This document shows positions 8,718 to 17,931 of a stretch of DNA of 64,000 nt, piece after piece. How positions within the stretch are numbered: position 1 is the stretch's first letter; the number at the start of each line of letters is the position of its first letter. The notes under the pieces were generated by a model. It did not search any database. It worked only from the letters and a program-made list of their open reading frames with translations, and was not told where the DNA came from. The translations under genes and the position numbers were made by a program. The stretch is from Suipraeoptans intestinalis (GTDB lineage: Bacteria; Bacillota; Clostridia; Lachnospirales; Lachnospiraceae), in assembly GCF_009696485.1 (NCBI RefSeq), contig NZ_VULY01000018.1, forward strand, positions 817,001 through 881,000, in the 5' to 3' direction.

Positions 8718-10355
8718 TTATTCTCCAAAGAACAGCTTTAGATCTTCCTCTACCGTTCCAATGCCCGCGATCCCGAAGTTTTCTACCAGCACGCTGGCTA
8801 CATTGGGAGACAAAAATGCCGGCAAAGTGGGCCCCAGGTGAATGTTTTTGATCCCCAGATACAGCAGCGCCAGCAATACGATCACCGCCTTCTGTTCATA
8901 CCAGGCAATATTATAGATAATGGGAAGTTCATTGATATCGTCCAGCTCAAATACTTCCTTCAGCTTCAACGCGATCAGCGCCAGAGAGTAGGAATCGTTG
9001 CACTGTCCGGCATCCAGCACCCGCGGGATACCTCCGATATCTCCCAGATCCAGCTTGTTGTATTTGTATTTGGCGCAGCCTGCTGTCAGGATCACCGTGT
9101 CTTTCGGAAGCTGTTGTGCAAATTCTGTGTAATACTCTCTTTTCTTCGCTCTTCCGTCACAACCGCCCATTACTACAAATTTCTTGATGGCGCCGGATTT
9201 TACGGCTTCTACCACCTTATCTGCCAGCGCAAATACCTGCTCATGAGCGAATCCTCCCACAATGGTACCTTTCTCGATCTCCTGCGGTGGCTGGCAGGTC
9301 TTTGCCTGTTCGATCAGCTCTGAAAAGTCTTTTTCTTCTCCATAGCTGCCGGAAATATGGCGGCAGCCCGGAAATCCTGCAGCTCCCGTCGTCCAAAGCC
9401 GATCCTTATACGAATCCTTCGGCGGAACGATACAGTTGGTGGTCATCAGGATCGGTCCCCGGAAGGTTTCAAACTCTTCCTTCTGCTTCCACCATGCATT
9501 TCCATAGTTTCCTACAAAGTTGTCATATTTTTTAAAGAACGGATAGTAGTGCGCCGGAAGCATCTCAGAATGGGTATACACGTCTACTCCCGTTCCCTTT
9601 GTCTGCTCCAGAAGCATTTCCAGATCTCTCAGATCGTGCCCGGATACCAGGATCCCCGGTCGTGTTCCCACTCCAATGTTCACCTGCGTGATCTCCGGAT
9701 TTCCATAGGCTCCTGTATTTGCCTGATCCAGCAATGCCATTCCCTGCACTCCGTATTTTCCGGTTTCCATGGTCAGGGCCACCAGCTCTTCTACGCTGAG
9801 GCTGTCATCCTGCACTTTGGCAAGCGCCTCCTGAATAAATCCATCCACATCGCCATCTTCCTGCAGCAGTGCATTTGCATGCTTGGAATAGGCTGCCAGA
9901 CCTTTCAGCCCGTAGACGATCAGCTCCCTCAGGGAACGCACATCCTCATTTTCCGTTGCCAGCACGCCTACCGTTGCCGCCTTCGTTTCATATTCAGCCT
10001 CGCCGCCTGACCAGAGCGCTGCCTGGGACAGTTTCTCCTTGTCCTGCACCTCCGGCAGCAGACTGTCTTTTTCTTTTAGTGTCTCTGTGATTCTTGCAAC
10101 GATCATTTCCCGGTCAAAATTGGCGTTTGTGATCGTCATAAACAGATTAAATGTTACGGTATGATTCACACTTTCGGCAATCGTCTTTCCTTCGGCTCTC
10201 AGTTGTGTTGTTACAGAAGCCAGTCCTTTCGTAACATACACCAGAAGATCCTGCATCATAGCCACTTCCGGCTTTTTCCCACAGACGCCGGACACACAAC
10301 AGCCCTGGCCGCCTGCCGTTTCCTGACATTGGTAACAAAACATTTTATGTTCCAT
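8718..10355 (-). CDS. hcp: Hydroxylamine reductase (hybrid-cluster protein)
   Basis: A 545-residue cytoplasmic iron-sulphur enzyme that reduces hydroxylamine in vitro and is linked to nitric oxide and nitrosative stress defence in anaerobes. The N-terminus [10 protein letters not shown] followed by CCVSGVC holds the cysteines of the proximal cluster. Later segments [15 protein letters not shown] and [11 protein letters not shown] carry ligands of the hybrid cluster. GGAGG seven bases before the ATG at 10355 decides the start over one six codons earlier. It is a single-gene unit with its own terminator; no NADH:Hcp reductase (Hcr) lies next to it. Confidence 0.95.
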   Translation of the reverse strand: MEHKMFCYQCQETAGGQGCCVSGVCGKKPEVAMMQDLLVYVTKGLASVTTQLRAEGKTIAESVNHTVTFNLFMTITNANFDREMIVARITETLKEKDSLLPEVQDKEKLSQAALWSGGEAEYETKAATVGVLATENEDVRSLRELIVYGLKGLAAYSKHANALLQEDGDVDGFIQEALAKVQDDSLSVEELVALTMETGKYGVQGMALLDQANTGAYGNPEITQVNIGVGTRPGILVSGHDLRDLEMLLEQTKGTGVDVYTHSEMLPAHYYPFFKKYDNFVGNYGNAWWKQKEEFETFRGPILMTTNCIVPPKDSYKDRLWTTGAAGFPGCRHISGSYGEEKDFSELIEQAKTCQPPQEIEKGTIVGGFAHEQVFALADKVVEAVKSGAIKKFVVMGGCDGRAKKREYYTEFAQQLPKDTVILTAGCAKYKYNKLDLGDIGGIPRVLDAGQCNDSYSLALIALKLKEVFELDDINELPIIYNIAWYEQKAVIVLLALLYLGIKNIHLGPTLPAFLSPNVASVLVENFGIAGIGTVEEDLKLFFGE

Positions 10356-10551
10356 TTGGTTTCCTCCATACATGTTCGGGTTGTTTTTTGTTCCTGCACA
10401 GTATAGACGAATTTTCTTCTTTGTTCCGTTGTTATTACCACTTTTTTCTCTTTTTTTGGATATCTTTTTTCCCGGACTGCCGCATCTGCCTGCAAGACTT
10501 CTGTCTGTAGTCGTCGCCCCAAGGTCAGATTTTATCTGTTGGGATCCGATC

Positions 10552-12600
10552 CTATCCTTTCTTTTCCTCCGGGCAGACGTCTGTCAGTACCAGCGCCGAA
10601 TACGCTCCCATGTTTACTACCAGCTCTCCCTCTTCCACCAGATATTCTTCCGCTTCCCGGGTATAGCCTTCCGCGTAGGTGTACATCAACCGGTACAGCC
10701 TGCATTTTTCCGCCACTTCCGCCTTCCAGACAGGCACCGTCACTCTGGCCAGCGTCTCTCTGTTGTTTAACACGACGATGATCCTCTCGTCCTTTCCGAA
10801 CCTTCCATAGCTCAGAATATTGTTTTCCCAATGAAGCAGCAGCAAAGAGCCGGTCTTCAAGGCTGTATACGCTTTATGAATCGCAATCATATCCCGGTGA
10901 AATTCCAGAAGCTCCCTGTCTTCCCTTCCCCACGGATACGTTCTTCGGTTGTCCGGATCTGTAAAACCACAGACGCCCGCTTCATCTCCGTAGTAGACGG
11001 TAGGCGCTCCTACCCAGGTCATCTGCATCACTACCGCTTCCCGCATAATGGCCTTGTTGACATATTCCTCGGCCGCTTTACTTCCCAGCTGCCCCACGCG
11101 TCCCACCATATGATTGGTTCTGGTAAGGAATCTGGAATGGTCGTGGTTGGACAATTCGTTCATGGCCACCTGCAGGGAAGGCGTCAGCATATTTGACATG
11201 TGATGTAGCATGGCTCCCGCAAAATGATCTCCGTTGCCGCGAAGCTCCGGCCTCTCCTCGTCACTGTGCTTTTCCATGCCCGTCAGAAACCAGGTGACCG
11301 GCTCCATAAAGGCATCGTAGTTCATCACGGTATCCCATTCATCTCCCTTTAGCCATTCTCTCGGATCGCCGTAGTGTTCTGCCAGGATCAGTGCATTGGG
11401 GTTGGCATGCTTCACAGCCTTTCGGAATTTCTTCCAGAACTGATGATTGTATTCGTTGCTCCTCCCCAGGTCCGCCGCTACATCCAGACGCCACCCGTCT
11501 GCGTTAAAAGGCGGTGACACCCATTTGACAGCCACCTTCAGAATATAATTTTCCAGCTTGACAGATTCCTCATAGTTCAGCTTCGGCAAGGTATCATGTC
11601 CCCACCAGCCATCATAATGGTAATTGTAAGGCCATGCTTCTTCAAAAAACCGGAAATAGCTGCGATAAGGGCTGTCTGCCGACACATAAGCGCCCGGCTG
11701 ATAGCCTTCCTGCCCTTCATAGATCCTCTCCCGATCCATCCACTTATTAAAAGAACCGCAGTGATTGAACACGCCGTCCAGGATGATCTTCATCCCCCTT
11801 TTGTGCAGTTCTTCTACCAGTCGGATAAACAACTGGTTGCTGGCTTCCAGATTCCTCCTGTCTCCTGTGCGCTTCTGGTATTTGGTAGCGTACAGGTTTT
11901 CCGTTACCCCTTCCTGCAGCACCTCGCCTTCGTCCGCCACGATCCGGCCATAGTGCGGATCAATATAGTCATAGTCCTGAATATCGTACTTATGATTGGA
12001 AGGGGACACGAACAGAGGATTAAAATACAACACCTCCACTCCCAGTCCCTGGAGATAATCCAGCTTGTCCAGAACCCCCTGGAGATCGCCTCCGTAAAAT
12101 TCCCGAACGTCCATACTGTTGGGATACTGGTACCAGTCCGCCACCTTGCTGCTGTAATCTCCGATATAGAAGTATTCTCTGGTTTCTACATCATTACCGG
12201 TATCCCCGTTGCAAAATCTGTCTGTGTAGATCTGGTACATCACCGCCCCCTTTGCCCAGTCCGGGGTGGAAAATCCCGGAACCAGAACGAAGCGGTAGTA
12301 GTCTACCGGCTCCCTGCTGACTCCGTTTCTCCCATAATAGAGCGTCTCTTCTCCTTTGGTAATGGAAAAATAATAAGAGAACGTCTCTTCCTTCAATTTC
12401 CATTGGATGGCATAATAATCAAAATATCCTTTCGTTTCGTCCTTTTCCATAGAAAAAGTTCCGGTGTCTGTCACAAGACAAACACCGTCCGCTTCCTCCC
12501 TTGCTGTACGAAACCGCAACGTCACCACAGAATCCTCCTCCGGTTGCGGAGGAATCACATATTCCCCGGTGCCGTCACAAAATAATGCTTCTTCTTTCAT
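10552..12600 (-). CDS. GH13 alpha-amylase family enzyme (neopullulanase-like)
   Basis: A 682-residue cytoplasmic glycosidase without signal peptide, expected to cut alpha-glucans or maltodextrins. An N-terminal beta domain (about 1-125, CBM34-like) precedes the catalytic barrel. Catalytic sites are visible: [11 protein letters not shown] (nucleophile Asp), ILAEHYG (acid/base Glu) and LSNHDHSRF (third Asp). The C-terminal domain ends [13 protein letters not shown]. The frame runs upstream to 12705 inside ftsH, but the ATG at 12600 has GGAAG upstream and gives the usual N-terminus. Only 22 bases follow ftsH, so it may be the last gene of the tilS-hpt-ftsH operon. Exact substrate cannot be read from the sequence. 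Confidence 0.9.
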   Translation of the reverse strand: MKEEALFCDGTGEYVIPPQPEEDSVVTLRFRTAREEADGVCLVTDTGTFSMEKDETKGYFDYYAIQWKLKEETFSYYFSITKGEETLYYGRNGVSREPVDYYRFVLVPGFSTPDWAKGAVMYQIYTDRFCNGDTGNDVETREYFYIGDYSSKVADWYQYPNSMDVREFYGGDLQGVLDKLDYLQGLGVEVLYFNPLFVSPSNHKYDIQDYDYIDPHYGRIVADEGEVLQEGVTENLYATKYQKRTGDRRNLEASNQLFIRLVEELHKRGMKIILDGVFNHCGSFNKWMDRERIYEGQEGYQPGAYVSADSPYRSYFRFFEEAWPYNYHYDGWWGHDTLPKLNYEESVKLENYILKVAVKWVSPPFNADGWRLDVAADLGRSNEYNHQFWKKFRKAVKHANPNALILAEHYGDPREWLKGDEWDTVMNYDAFMEPVTWFLTGMEKHSDEERPELRGNGDHFAGAMLHHMSNMLTPSLQVAMNELSNHDHSRFLTRTNHMVGRVGQLGSKAAEEYVNKAIMREAVVMQMTWVGAPTVYYGDEAGVCGFTDPDNRRTYPWGREDRELLEFHRDMIAIHKAYTALKTGSLLLLHWENNILSYGRFGKDERIIVVLNNRETLARVTVPVWKAEVAEKCRLYRLMYTYAEGYTREAEEYLVEEGELVVNMGAYSALVLTDVCPEEKKG

Positions 12601-12622
12601 GTAACCTAACTTCCTTTTTTCT

Positions 12623-14455
12623 TTATCCCTGCTGCGCTTCAAATAACGCTTCAAATTCTTCCCTTGTGATTTTTTCTTTCTCCAAAAGAAGATTTGCACA
12701 TGCATGCAGCACCCCTTCGTATTCCTTCAAGAGGGCTTTTGCCTTCCCGTAGCACTCGTCAATGATCCGCTTGATCTCCTGATCGATGGTAGTCGCCACG
12801 CTTTCCCCGTAGCCTCTGGAGGCATGGGCCAGATCTCTTCCGATAAATACCTGGTCGCTGTCATCGTCATAGTTGATGAGCCCTACGGTGTCGGACATTC
12901 CAAACTTGGTTACCATGGATCTTGCCAGTCCGGTGGCCTGCTTGATGTCCTGAGACGCTCCTGTGGTAATGTCGTCGAACACTGCCTCTTCTGCTACACG
13001 GCCTCCCAGAGATACAATGATCTCCTGCATCATCTGTCCTCTGGTATAGAACATATCATCTCGTTCCGGCAGCGGCATCGTATATCCTCCTGCTCCTCCG
13101 GTAGGAATGATCGAAACGCTGTAGACCGGTCCCACGTCCGGAAGCACATGGAATAAAATGGCATGTCCTGCCTCGTGGAATGCCGTGATCCTCCGTTCCT
13201 TCTGGGAGATCACACGGCTTTTCTTTTCTGTTCCGATCCCTACCTTGATAAAAGCCTTCTGAATATCTGTCTGCTTCAGATATCCTCTGTTGTCCTTTGC
13301 TGCCAGGATGGCCGCCTCATTCAGGAGGTTTTCCAGATCCGCTCCCGTAAAGCCTGCCGTTGTCTGCGCCACCTGTGCCAGATCTACGTCTTCACTCAGG
13401 GGTTTTCCGTCTGCATGTACTTTTAAGATTTCTTCTCTTCCCTTTACATCCGGCGATCCTACCATTACTTTTCTGTCGAAACGTCCCGGACGGAGAATGG
13501 CCGGATCCAGGATATCCACCCGGTTTGTGGCCGCCATGACAATGATCCCTTCGTTGACGCCGAAACCATCCATCTCCACCAGCATCTGATTTAAGGTCTG
13601 CTCTCTTTCATCATGTCCGCCGCCCATGCCGGTTCCTCTCCGGCGCGCCACTGCATCGATCTCGTCAATAAAAATGATACAGGGCGCATTCTTCTTGGCG
13701 TCTTCAAACAGATCCCTGACTCTGGAAGCTCCCACTCCCACAAACATTTCTACAAAATCAGAACCGGAGATGGTAAAGAAAGGCACCCTCGCTTCTCCCG
13801 CCACGGCCTTTGCCAAAAGCGTTTTTCCCGTTCCCGGAGGGCCCACAAGCAGCACTCCTTTGGGAATCCTGGCTCCTACCTTCACATATTTCTGGGGATC
13901 CTTCAGGAAATCCACCACTTCCTCCAGTTCTTCCTTTTCTTCTGCCAATCCTGCCACCTTGTCAAAGGTGATCCGATGCTCCTCGTCATTGTGAAGCCTT
14001 GCCCTGCTTTTTCCAAAAGACATGGCCTTTGCTCCGGCTCCGCCTCCCTGACGGTTCATCATCAGGAAAATCAGAAGCACTCCTCCCACCGTCAGAAGAG
14101 TAGGAACTAAAGTCGTTCCGATCCAGCTGTCCTTTGGAATATCCGGCATTCGGTAAACCAGTTCCTTCTCCTGCAGATATTTCTGGATCTCATTCACATC
14201 CGACACATACAGATACCGGATATCTCTGGTCTCTCCCACACGGATGCCGATCTCCAGCCGCCCTGTAGGAACCGCCTTATTCTGGCGGATCGTCACATTC
14301 TCTACCTGTCCTTTTTGTACCAGTTCTTCAAAATCCTTCCTGGTGATCTCCCGGCCGTTCTGATTCAGTTTATCCGATAGCTGAAATGCCACGAACAGCA
14401 GGAGTATGGAAAACAGGAGTACGATCCCTCGCAGTCCCATATTTTTCTTGTTCAT
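12623..14455 (-). CDS. ftsH: ATP-dependent zinc metalloprotease FtsH
   Basis: A 610-residue membrane-bound AAA+ protease for quality control of membrane and short-lived proteins. Two membrane helices (about 8-26 and 112-132) flank the extracytoplasmic region. The AAA module has Walker A GPPGTGKT, Walker [10 protein letters not shown] and the second region of homology ([20 protein letters not shown]). The protease domain has the zinc motif HEAGH. It follows hpt by 36 bases in the conserved tilS-hpt-ftsH order. Confidence 0.97.
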   Translation of the reverse strand: MNKKNMGLRGIVLLFSILLLFVAFQLSDKLNQNGREITRKDFEELVQKGQVENVTIRQNKAVPTGRLEIGIRVGETRDIRYLYVSDVNEIQKYLQEKELVYRMPDIPKDSWIGTTLVPTLLTVGGVLLIFLMMNRQGGGAGAKAMSFGKSRARLHNDEEHRITFDKVAGLAEEKEELEEVVDFLKDPQKYVKVGARIPKGVLLVGPPGTGKTLLAKAVAGEARVPFFTISGSDFVEMFVGVGASRVRDLFEDAKKNAPCIIFIDEIDAVARRRGTGMGGGHDEREQTLNQMLVEMDGFGVNEGIIVMAATNRVDILDPAILRPGRFDRKVMVGSPDVKGREEILKVHADGKPLSEDVDLAQVAQTTAGFTGADLENLLNEAAILAAKDNRGYLKQTDIQKAFIKVGIGTEKKSRVISQKERRITAFHEAGHAILFHVLPDVGPVYSVSIIPTGGAGGYTMPLPERDDMFYTRGQMMQEIIVSLGGRVAEEAVFDDITTGASQDIKQATGLARSMVTKFGMSDTVGLINYDDDSDQVFIGRDLAHASRGYGESVATTIDQEIKRIIDECYGKAKALLKEYEGVLHACANLLLEKEKITREEFEALFEAQQG

Positions 14456-14491
14456 ATGATAAGTTCCTTTCTCTTTCGTAATTCCGTCGGA

Positions 14492-15019
14492 TTAGTTGAC
14501 CCCTTCCACTACTCCGATATAGGGAAGATTCCTGTACTTCTGCGTATAGTCCAGTCCGTATCCCACCACAAATTCATCCGGGATCTCAAAGCCCACATAA
14601 TCCACCCGGATATCCTTGACCCGCCGGTCCGGCTTGTCAAGAAGGGTACACAGCTTCATACTGTTTGGATGACGCTGCCCCAGGATCTCCCACAGATAAG
14701 ACAAAGTCCTTCCCGAGTCAATGATGTCCTCTACCACCAGCACATCCTTTCCTTCCAGGGACTCGTCCAGGTCCTTTGCGATCTTTACCACTCCGCTGGA
14801 AGAAGTGGCATTTCCATAGCTGCTGACACTCATGAAGTCCATGGAAAGAGGCACGCTGATCCGCTTTGCCAGCTCGCACATGAAGAATACCCCGCCCTTC
14901 AGGACACAGATCAAATGCACCTGCTTTCCTTCATAGTCCCTGCTGATTTCTTTCCCCAGCTCTTCGATCCTTTTTGCCACTTCCTCTTCCGAGATCATTA
15001 CTCTAATCTGCTCTGCCAT
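14492..15019 (-). CDS. hpt: Hypoxanthine phosphoribosyltransferase
   Basis: A 175-residue purine salvage enzyme that converts hypoxanthine or guanine plus PRPP to IMP or GMP. The PRPP-binding signature is VLVVEDIIDSGRTL, and the family segments VLKGGVFFMCELA and VVGYGLDY are present. GGAGGAAATCACA before the ATG at 15019 decides the start, five codons inside the longer frame. It overlaps the end of tilS by 17 bases, the usual arrangement of tilS-hpt-ftsH, and is therefore translationally coupled. Confidence 0.95.
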   Translation of the reverse strand: MAEQIRVMISEEEVAKRIEELGKEISRDYEGKQVHLICVLKGGVFFMCELAKRISVPLSMDFMSVSSYGNATSSSGVVKIAKDLDESLEGKDVLVVEDIIDSGRTLSYLWEILGQRHPNSMKLCTLLDKPDRRVKDIRVDYVGFEIPDEFVVGYGLDYTQKYRNLPYIGVVEGVN

Positions 15020-16370
15020 TGTGATTTCCTCCATCTACTTTTATTTCAAGAATCCTCTTTGTCCTGTCAGTCACCTGATACCCTTGATTCTGCCTGTAAC
15101 CAATCACCCAGAGAATATGGTGCCCGTCAGCCGCCAGCCATATGGCGTCTCTTTGCCTCTGCGGAATCTTTTCATTGATGAAATACTGCTTCAGCTTCTG
15201 CCTGCCGCCAGCCCGGTCAATGGTAAGATAGTCTCCTGCTTCTCTGTGTCTGATTTTTACATTAGATTCTATTTTATCATAATCAAACCACTTCGTGTAG
15301 GGATTTTGCGGAAATATTGTGACTTCTTCCTGCTTTTCAAAGATCCGCATCTGGACTGCCGGCGGTTTTTCTTCTCCCGGTCTCTTCCCCTCCTCTTTTT
15401 CTGCCGGGTACAATTCTATCCCTTCGGGAGTCCTAAGCGCATCCAGCCGGTAAGGCAGACAGTGCTTTCTCCCGGACTGCTTTCCCCAAAGCTCTTCCAG
15501 AAGCCCGATATGAACCGCCGTAATGTCCTTTCTTTTTCCCGCCCCTTCCCACAAAAACTTTTGCAGGACGTATTCCCGCAGTTCCTCCGGAATCTTCCGG
15601 TACTCTTCTTCCTTCAGAAGCAGGCGTCCTTCCTCCTTCTTCCGGCAAAGCCGATACCATCTGTCCGCCTCTTTTTCCAAAAACGCCCATGCCTTTTTTG
15701 CCCTCTGGGAGGTCTCCCAGAAATGAAGAAGCGCCTTCTCGTTCACCGTCTCCAGCTCCGGAAGGATCTGTCTTCGGATCCGGTTTCTTGCATATGCAAG
15801 ATCCTGATTGGTCGCATCCTCCCGGTAGGGGATCTGGCGCTGTTTCACATATGCTTCTATTTCCCTTCTTTCCAGGCACAGAAGGGGACGGATGATCTGT
15901 CCTTCCACCGGCGCGATTCCTCCCAGTCCTTTCAGCCCGCATCCTCTGGCAAGGTGAAACAGCAATGTTTCCGCATGGTCGTTTCTATGGTGAGCCAGTG
16001 CGATCTTGCTGCCTCCCCACCTTTTCTGTTCGCTTTGGAACAGTTCTCTTCGAATCTCCCGGCCCGCCTCTTCCACGGAAAGCTTTTTCTTCTTTGCGAT
16101 CCCTTCCACATCCTCCCGAAAGAGTCGATACTCCACGTTCTTCTCTTTACAGATCTGCTCCACAAAGGCCGCATCCTTTCTGGCCGCCTCGCCCCTGATC
16201 TGGTGATCCACATGCACCGCCAGGATCTCTAGCTTCCTTTCCTTTCGCCATTGCAGCAGTAAAAACAGAAGGCACATGGAATCCATCCCTCCCGACAGCC
16301 CCAGTACGATCCTGTCTCCTTCTTCCAGCAAATGGTACTGTTTTACAAATGTTCTAACTTTCTGCTCCAT
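15003..16370 (-). CDS. tilS: tRNA(Ile)-lysidine synthase
   Basis: A 455-residue N-type ATP pyrophosphatase that attaches lysine to C34 of tRNA-Ile(CAU), so that AUA is read as isoleucine. The PP-loop is GLSGGMDS near residue 27; HVDHQIRG and ALAHHRNDHAETLLF are typical of the family. The C-terminal region with KIRHREAGDYL and QKLKQYFINEKIP is the tRNA-binding part. A GTG at 16382 opens the frame, but GGAGAG sits five bases before the ATG at 16370, which is preferred. In Bacillus the gene upstream would be spoIIE; here it is divIC. Confidence 0.93.
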   Translation of the reverse strand: MEQKVRTFVKQYHLLEEGDRIVLGLSGGMDSMCLLFLLLQWRKERKLEILAVHVDHQIRGEAARKDAAFVEQICKEKNVEYRLFREDVEGIAKKKKLSVEEAGREIRRELFQSEQKRWGGSKIALAHHRNDHAETLLFHLARGCGLKGLGGIAPVEGQIIRPLLCLERREIEAYVKQRQIPYREDATNQDLAYARNRIRRQILPELETVNEKALLHFWETSQRAKKAWAFLEKEADRWYRLCRKKEEGRLLLKEEEYRKIPEELREYVLQKFLWEGAGKRKDITAVHIGLLEELWGKQSGRKHCLPYRLDALRTPEGIELYPAEKEEGKRPGEEKPPAVQMRIFEKQEEVTIFPQNPYTKWFDYDKIESNVKIRHREAGDYLTIDRAGGRQKLKQYFINEKIPQRQRDAIWLAADGHHILWVIGYRQNQGYQVTDRTKRILEIKVDGGNHNGRAD

Positions 16371-16434
16371 TTTTCTCTCCACCCGGTGTCTTGGGACAGA
16401 CGCCGCAAACGCAGCCTCTCCCTGTTATACAAAG

Positions 16435-16466
16435 AAAAGCTTTAGGAGAGTTACTTCCTAAAGCCA
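16435..16466 (-). terminator. Terminator after divIC
   Basis: Minus-strand arms GCTTTAGGA and TCCTAAAGC with an 8-base loop, followed by TTTTCTTT. It separates divIC from tilS. Confidence 0.75.
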
Positions 16467-16478
16467 TTTATCTTTCTG

Positions 16479-16802
16479 CTACTCTGCTTTAAATACAATT
16501 TCGTTCTCGTGAACCAGGCCAAGCTTCTCCCGCGCCACATCCTCCACATAGGCGTCCGTGCCTACATATTCCTTCAGCTCCTTGATCTCTTCTGTGCGAG
16601 CCTTCTCTTCCTTTATTTTTTCCTGCAGTTCCGTCTCCTGTGCCAGAAGCACTCTCTCCTTTTGCTTCAGCGATATGCTTCCGACTCCGCACACGCCGCA
16701 AAGCAAAAGCAGCACCAAACAGATCCCTCTTACACTGCTTTGGTTGCGCCTGACTCTTTTTTTCGGCTGTTTCTTCCTGCCCCTTTGCTTTATGCTTCCC
16801 AT
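16479..16802 (-). CDS. divIC: Septum formation initiator, DivIC/FtsL family
   Basis: A 107-residue single-pass division protein. The basic N-terminus (RGRKKQPKKRVRRNQ) is cytoplasmic, followed by a helix (GICLVLLLLCGVCGVGSI) and a coiled coil (about 48-85), then EDVAREKLGLVHENEIVF, the conserved end of the family. It partners FtsB/FtsL-type proteins at the septum. A GTG at 16814 could start it four codons earlier; AGGGTGAG favours the ATG at 16802. It keeps its place in the yabO-divIC-tilS block, although the genes that normally flank it on both sides are gone. Confidence 0.88.
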   Translation of the reverse strand: MGSIKQRGRKKQPKKRVRRNQSSVRGICLVLLLLCGVCGVGSISLKQKERVLLAQETELQEKIKEEKARTEEIKELKEYVGTDAYVEDVAREKLGLVHENEIVFKAE

Positions 16803-16966
16803 ACTTATACTCACCCTTACTTCTATTTCCCCATACTGCCTATCCCACTAGGCTTTCATTAAGCCTACCTGTTTTTCTCTGTTTCCGCAAGGGATTTTTT
16901 GTGTTTTTTTCCTAAAAAAACGTAAATTTTTTTACTTCTTTTTTGGCTTCTTTTTCTTTTTTCTTT

Positions 16967-16996
16967 AAAAAAAATCTACAAAAACACAAATTGTAG
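16967..16996 (-). terminator. Weak terminator after rqcP
   Basis: Minus-strand arms CTACAA and TTGTAG with an 8-base loop, followed by A and eight T. The stem is short, so read-through towards divIC is likely. The surrounding 16803-17050 is A/T-tract rich and holds no gene; a perfect TAGGCTT-5-AAGCCTA repeat lies at 16849-16867. Confidence 0.45.
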
Positions 16997-17050
16997 TGTC
17001 GGCCGTCTGCATGCTTTCTAAATTTTGTATAGTAAATATGCACAATGCCT

Positions 17051-17290
17051 TTACAGGTACCGAAAAAGCTCCTTTGCTTCCTCCTTTTTGGAGGTGTCCC
17101 GAATGTCCAGGACCTCTGCCCGAACACTCTGATTTCCAAACTGGATCTCTATAATATCTCCCGCCTTGACCTTCACGGAAGCCTTGGCTGTCACCCCATT
17201 GACGGTCACTCTGCCGGCGTCGCAGGCCTCGTTGGCCACCGTCCTTCGCTTGATCAGTCTCGATACCTTTAAAAACTTGTCTAGCCTCAT
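17051..17290 (-). CDS. rqcP: S4-domain RNA-binding protein RqcP (YabO)
   Basis: A 79-residue single S4 domain starting MRLDKFLKVSRLIKRR, with GRVTVNG in the RNA-binding loop. YabO/RqcP stabilises tRNA on stalled 50S subunits with RqcH during alanine tailing of stuck peptides. Length and sequence fit the family fully. It sits 175 bases downstream of hup, as in many clostridia. The genes yabP and yabQ that normally follow it (spore cortex functions) are missing. Confidence 0.92.
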   Translation of the reverse strand: MRLDKFLKVSRLIKRRTVANEACDAGRVTVNGVTAKASVKVKAGDIIEIQFGNQSVRAEVLDIRDTSKKEEAKELFRYL

Positions 17291-17409
17291 CTTTCTTCTC
17301 CCTCTTCTTGTCTTCCCTCATTTCTGCCGTCGTCAGACTCCTGCGCAGGCACAGGATTCTGACTCCCCATGATCGCAGATTCCCGGAATGTCAAAAGTTA
17401 CATTTCGCT

Positions 17410-17441
17410 GTAAAAAATAGAGAGTGGATCTCCACTCTCTA
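17410..17441 (-). terminator. Terminator after hup
   Basis: Minus-strand palindrome AGAGAGTGGA-GA-TCCACTCTCT followed by ATTTTTT, 25 bases beyond the hup stop codon. Confidence 0.85.
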
Positions 17442-17465
17442 CCTTCCTCTCTTCTTATGCAGTGA

Positions 17466-17741
17466 TTATGCGTTCAGCGCATCCTTCAGTGCCTTTCCTG
17501 CTTTGAACTTCGGAGCCTTACAAGCCTCGATCTTCATGGTCTCGCCTGTCTGAGGATTTCTTCCTTCTCTTGCAGCTCTGTTGCTTACTTCAAAGGTTCC
17601 AAATCCAACCAACTGTACTTTCTCGTCTTTCTTGAGTTCTGCGGTTACCACGTCAACAAAAGCCTTCAAAGCCTTCTCTGAGTCTTTCTTGTTCAACCCT
17701 GCTGCCTCTGCAACTGCTGCGATCAATTCTGTTTTGTTCAT
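17466..17741 (-). CDS. hup: DNA-binding protein HU
   Basis: A 91-residue nucleoid protein that bends and compacts DNA as a dimer. [16 protein letters not shown] is the N-terminal helix pair, VGFGTFEV the saddle, and [10 protein letters not shown] the DNA-embracing arm with its intercalating proline. It has its own consensus promoter (17849-17877) and a strong terminator, so it is a highly expressed single-gene unit at the head of the yabO block. Confidence 0.97.
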   Translation of the reverse strand: MNKTELIAAVAEAAGLNKKDSEKALKAFVDVVTAELKKDEKVQLVGFGTFEVSNRAAREGRNPQTGETMKIEACKAPKFKAGKALKDALNA

Positions 17742-17848
17742 GAAAAATATCCTCCTCTTATCTACCTTGTCGAATCCTGTCTTAATATATATTCAGATCC
17801 TCTGAGATGTTATCGGCTCCTTTAAAAAAAGAAACTCTTATAGGTATT

Positions 17849-17877
17849 GTTATACCTGTTTTCCCTCTGTTTGTCAA
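17849..17877 (-). promoter_or_regulatory. Promoter of hup (TTGACA-17-TATAAC)
   Basis: Minus strand: TTGACA at 17877-17872, spacer of 17, TATAAC at 17854-17849. The perfect inverted repeat AGGTAT-4-ATACCT (17842-17857) covers the -10 and could be an operator. Confidence 0.85.
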
Positions 17878-17931
17878 GAAAATTTCACCTGTCTCACGAT
17901 TTTAAAGAAATTTACTGGTTTTCCTATCTGT

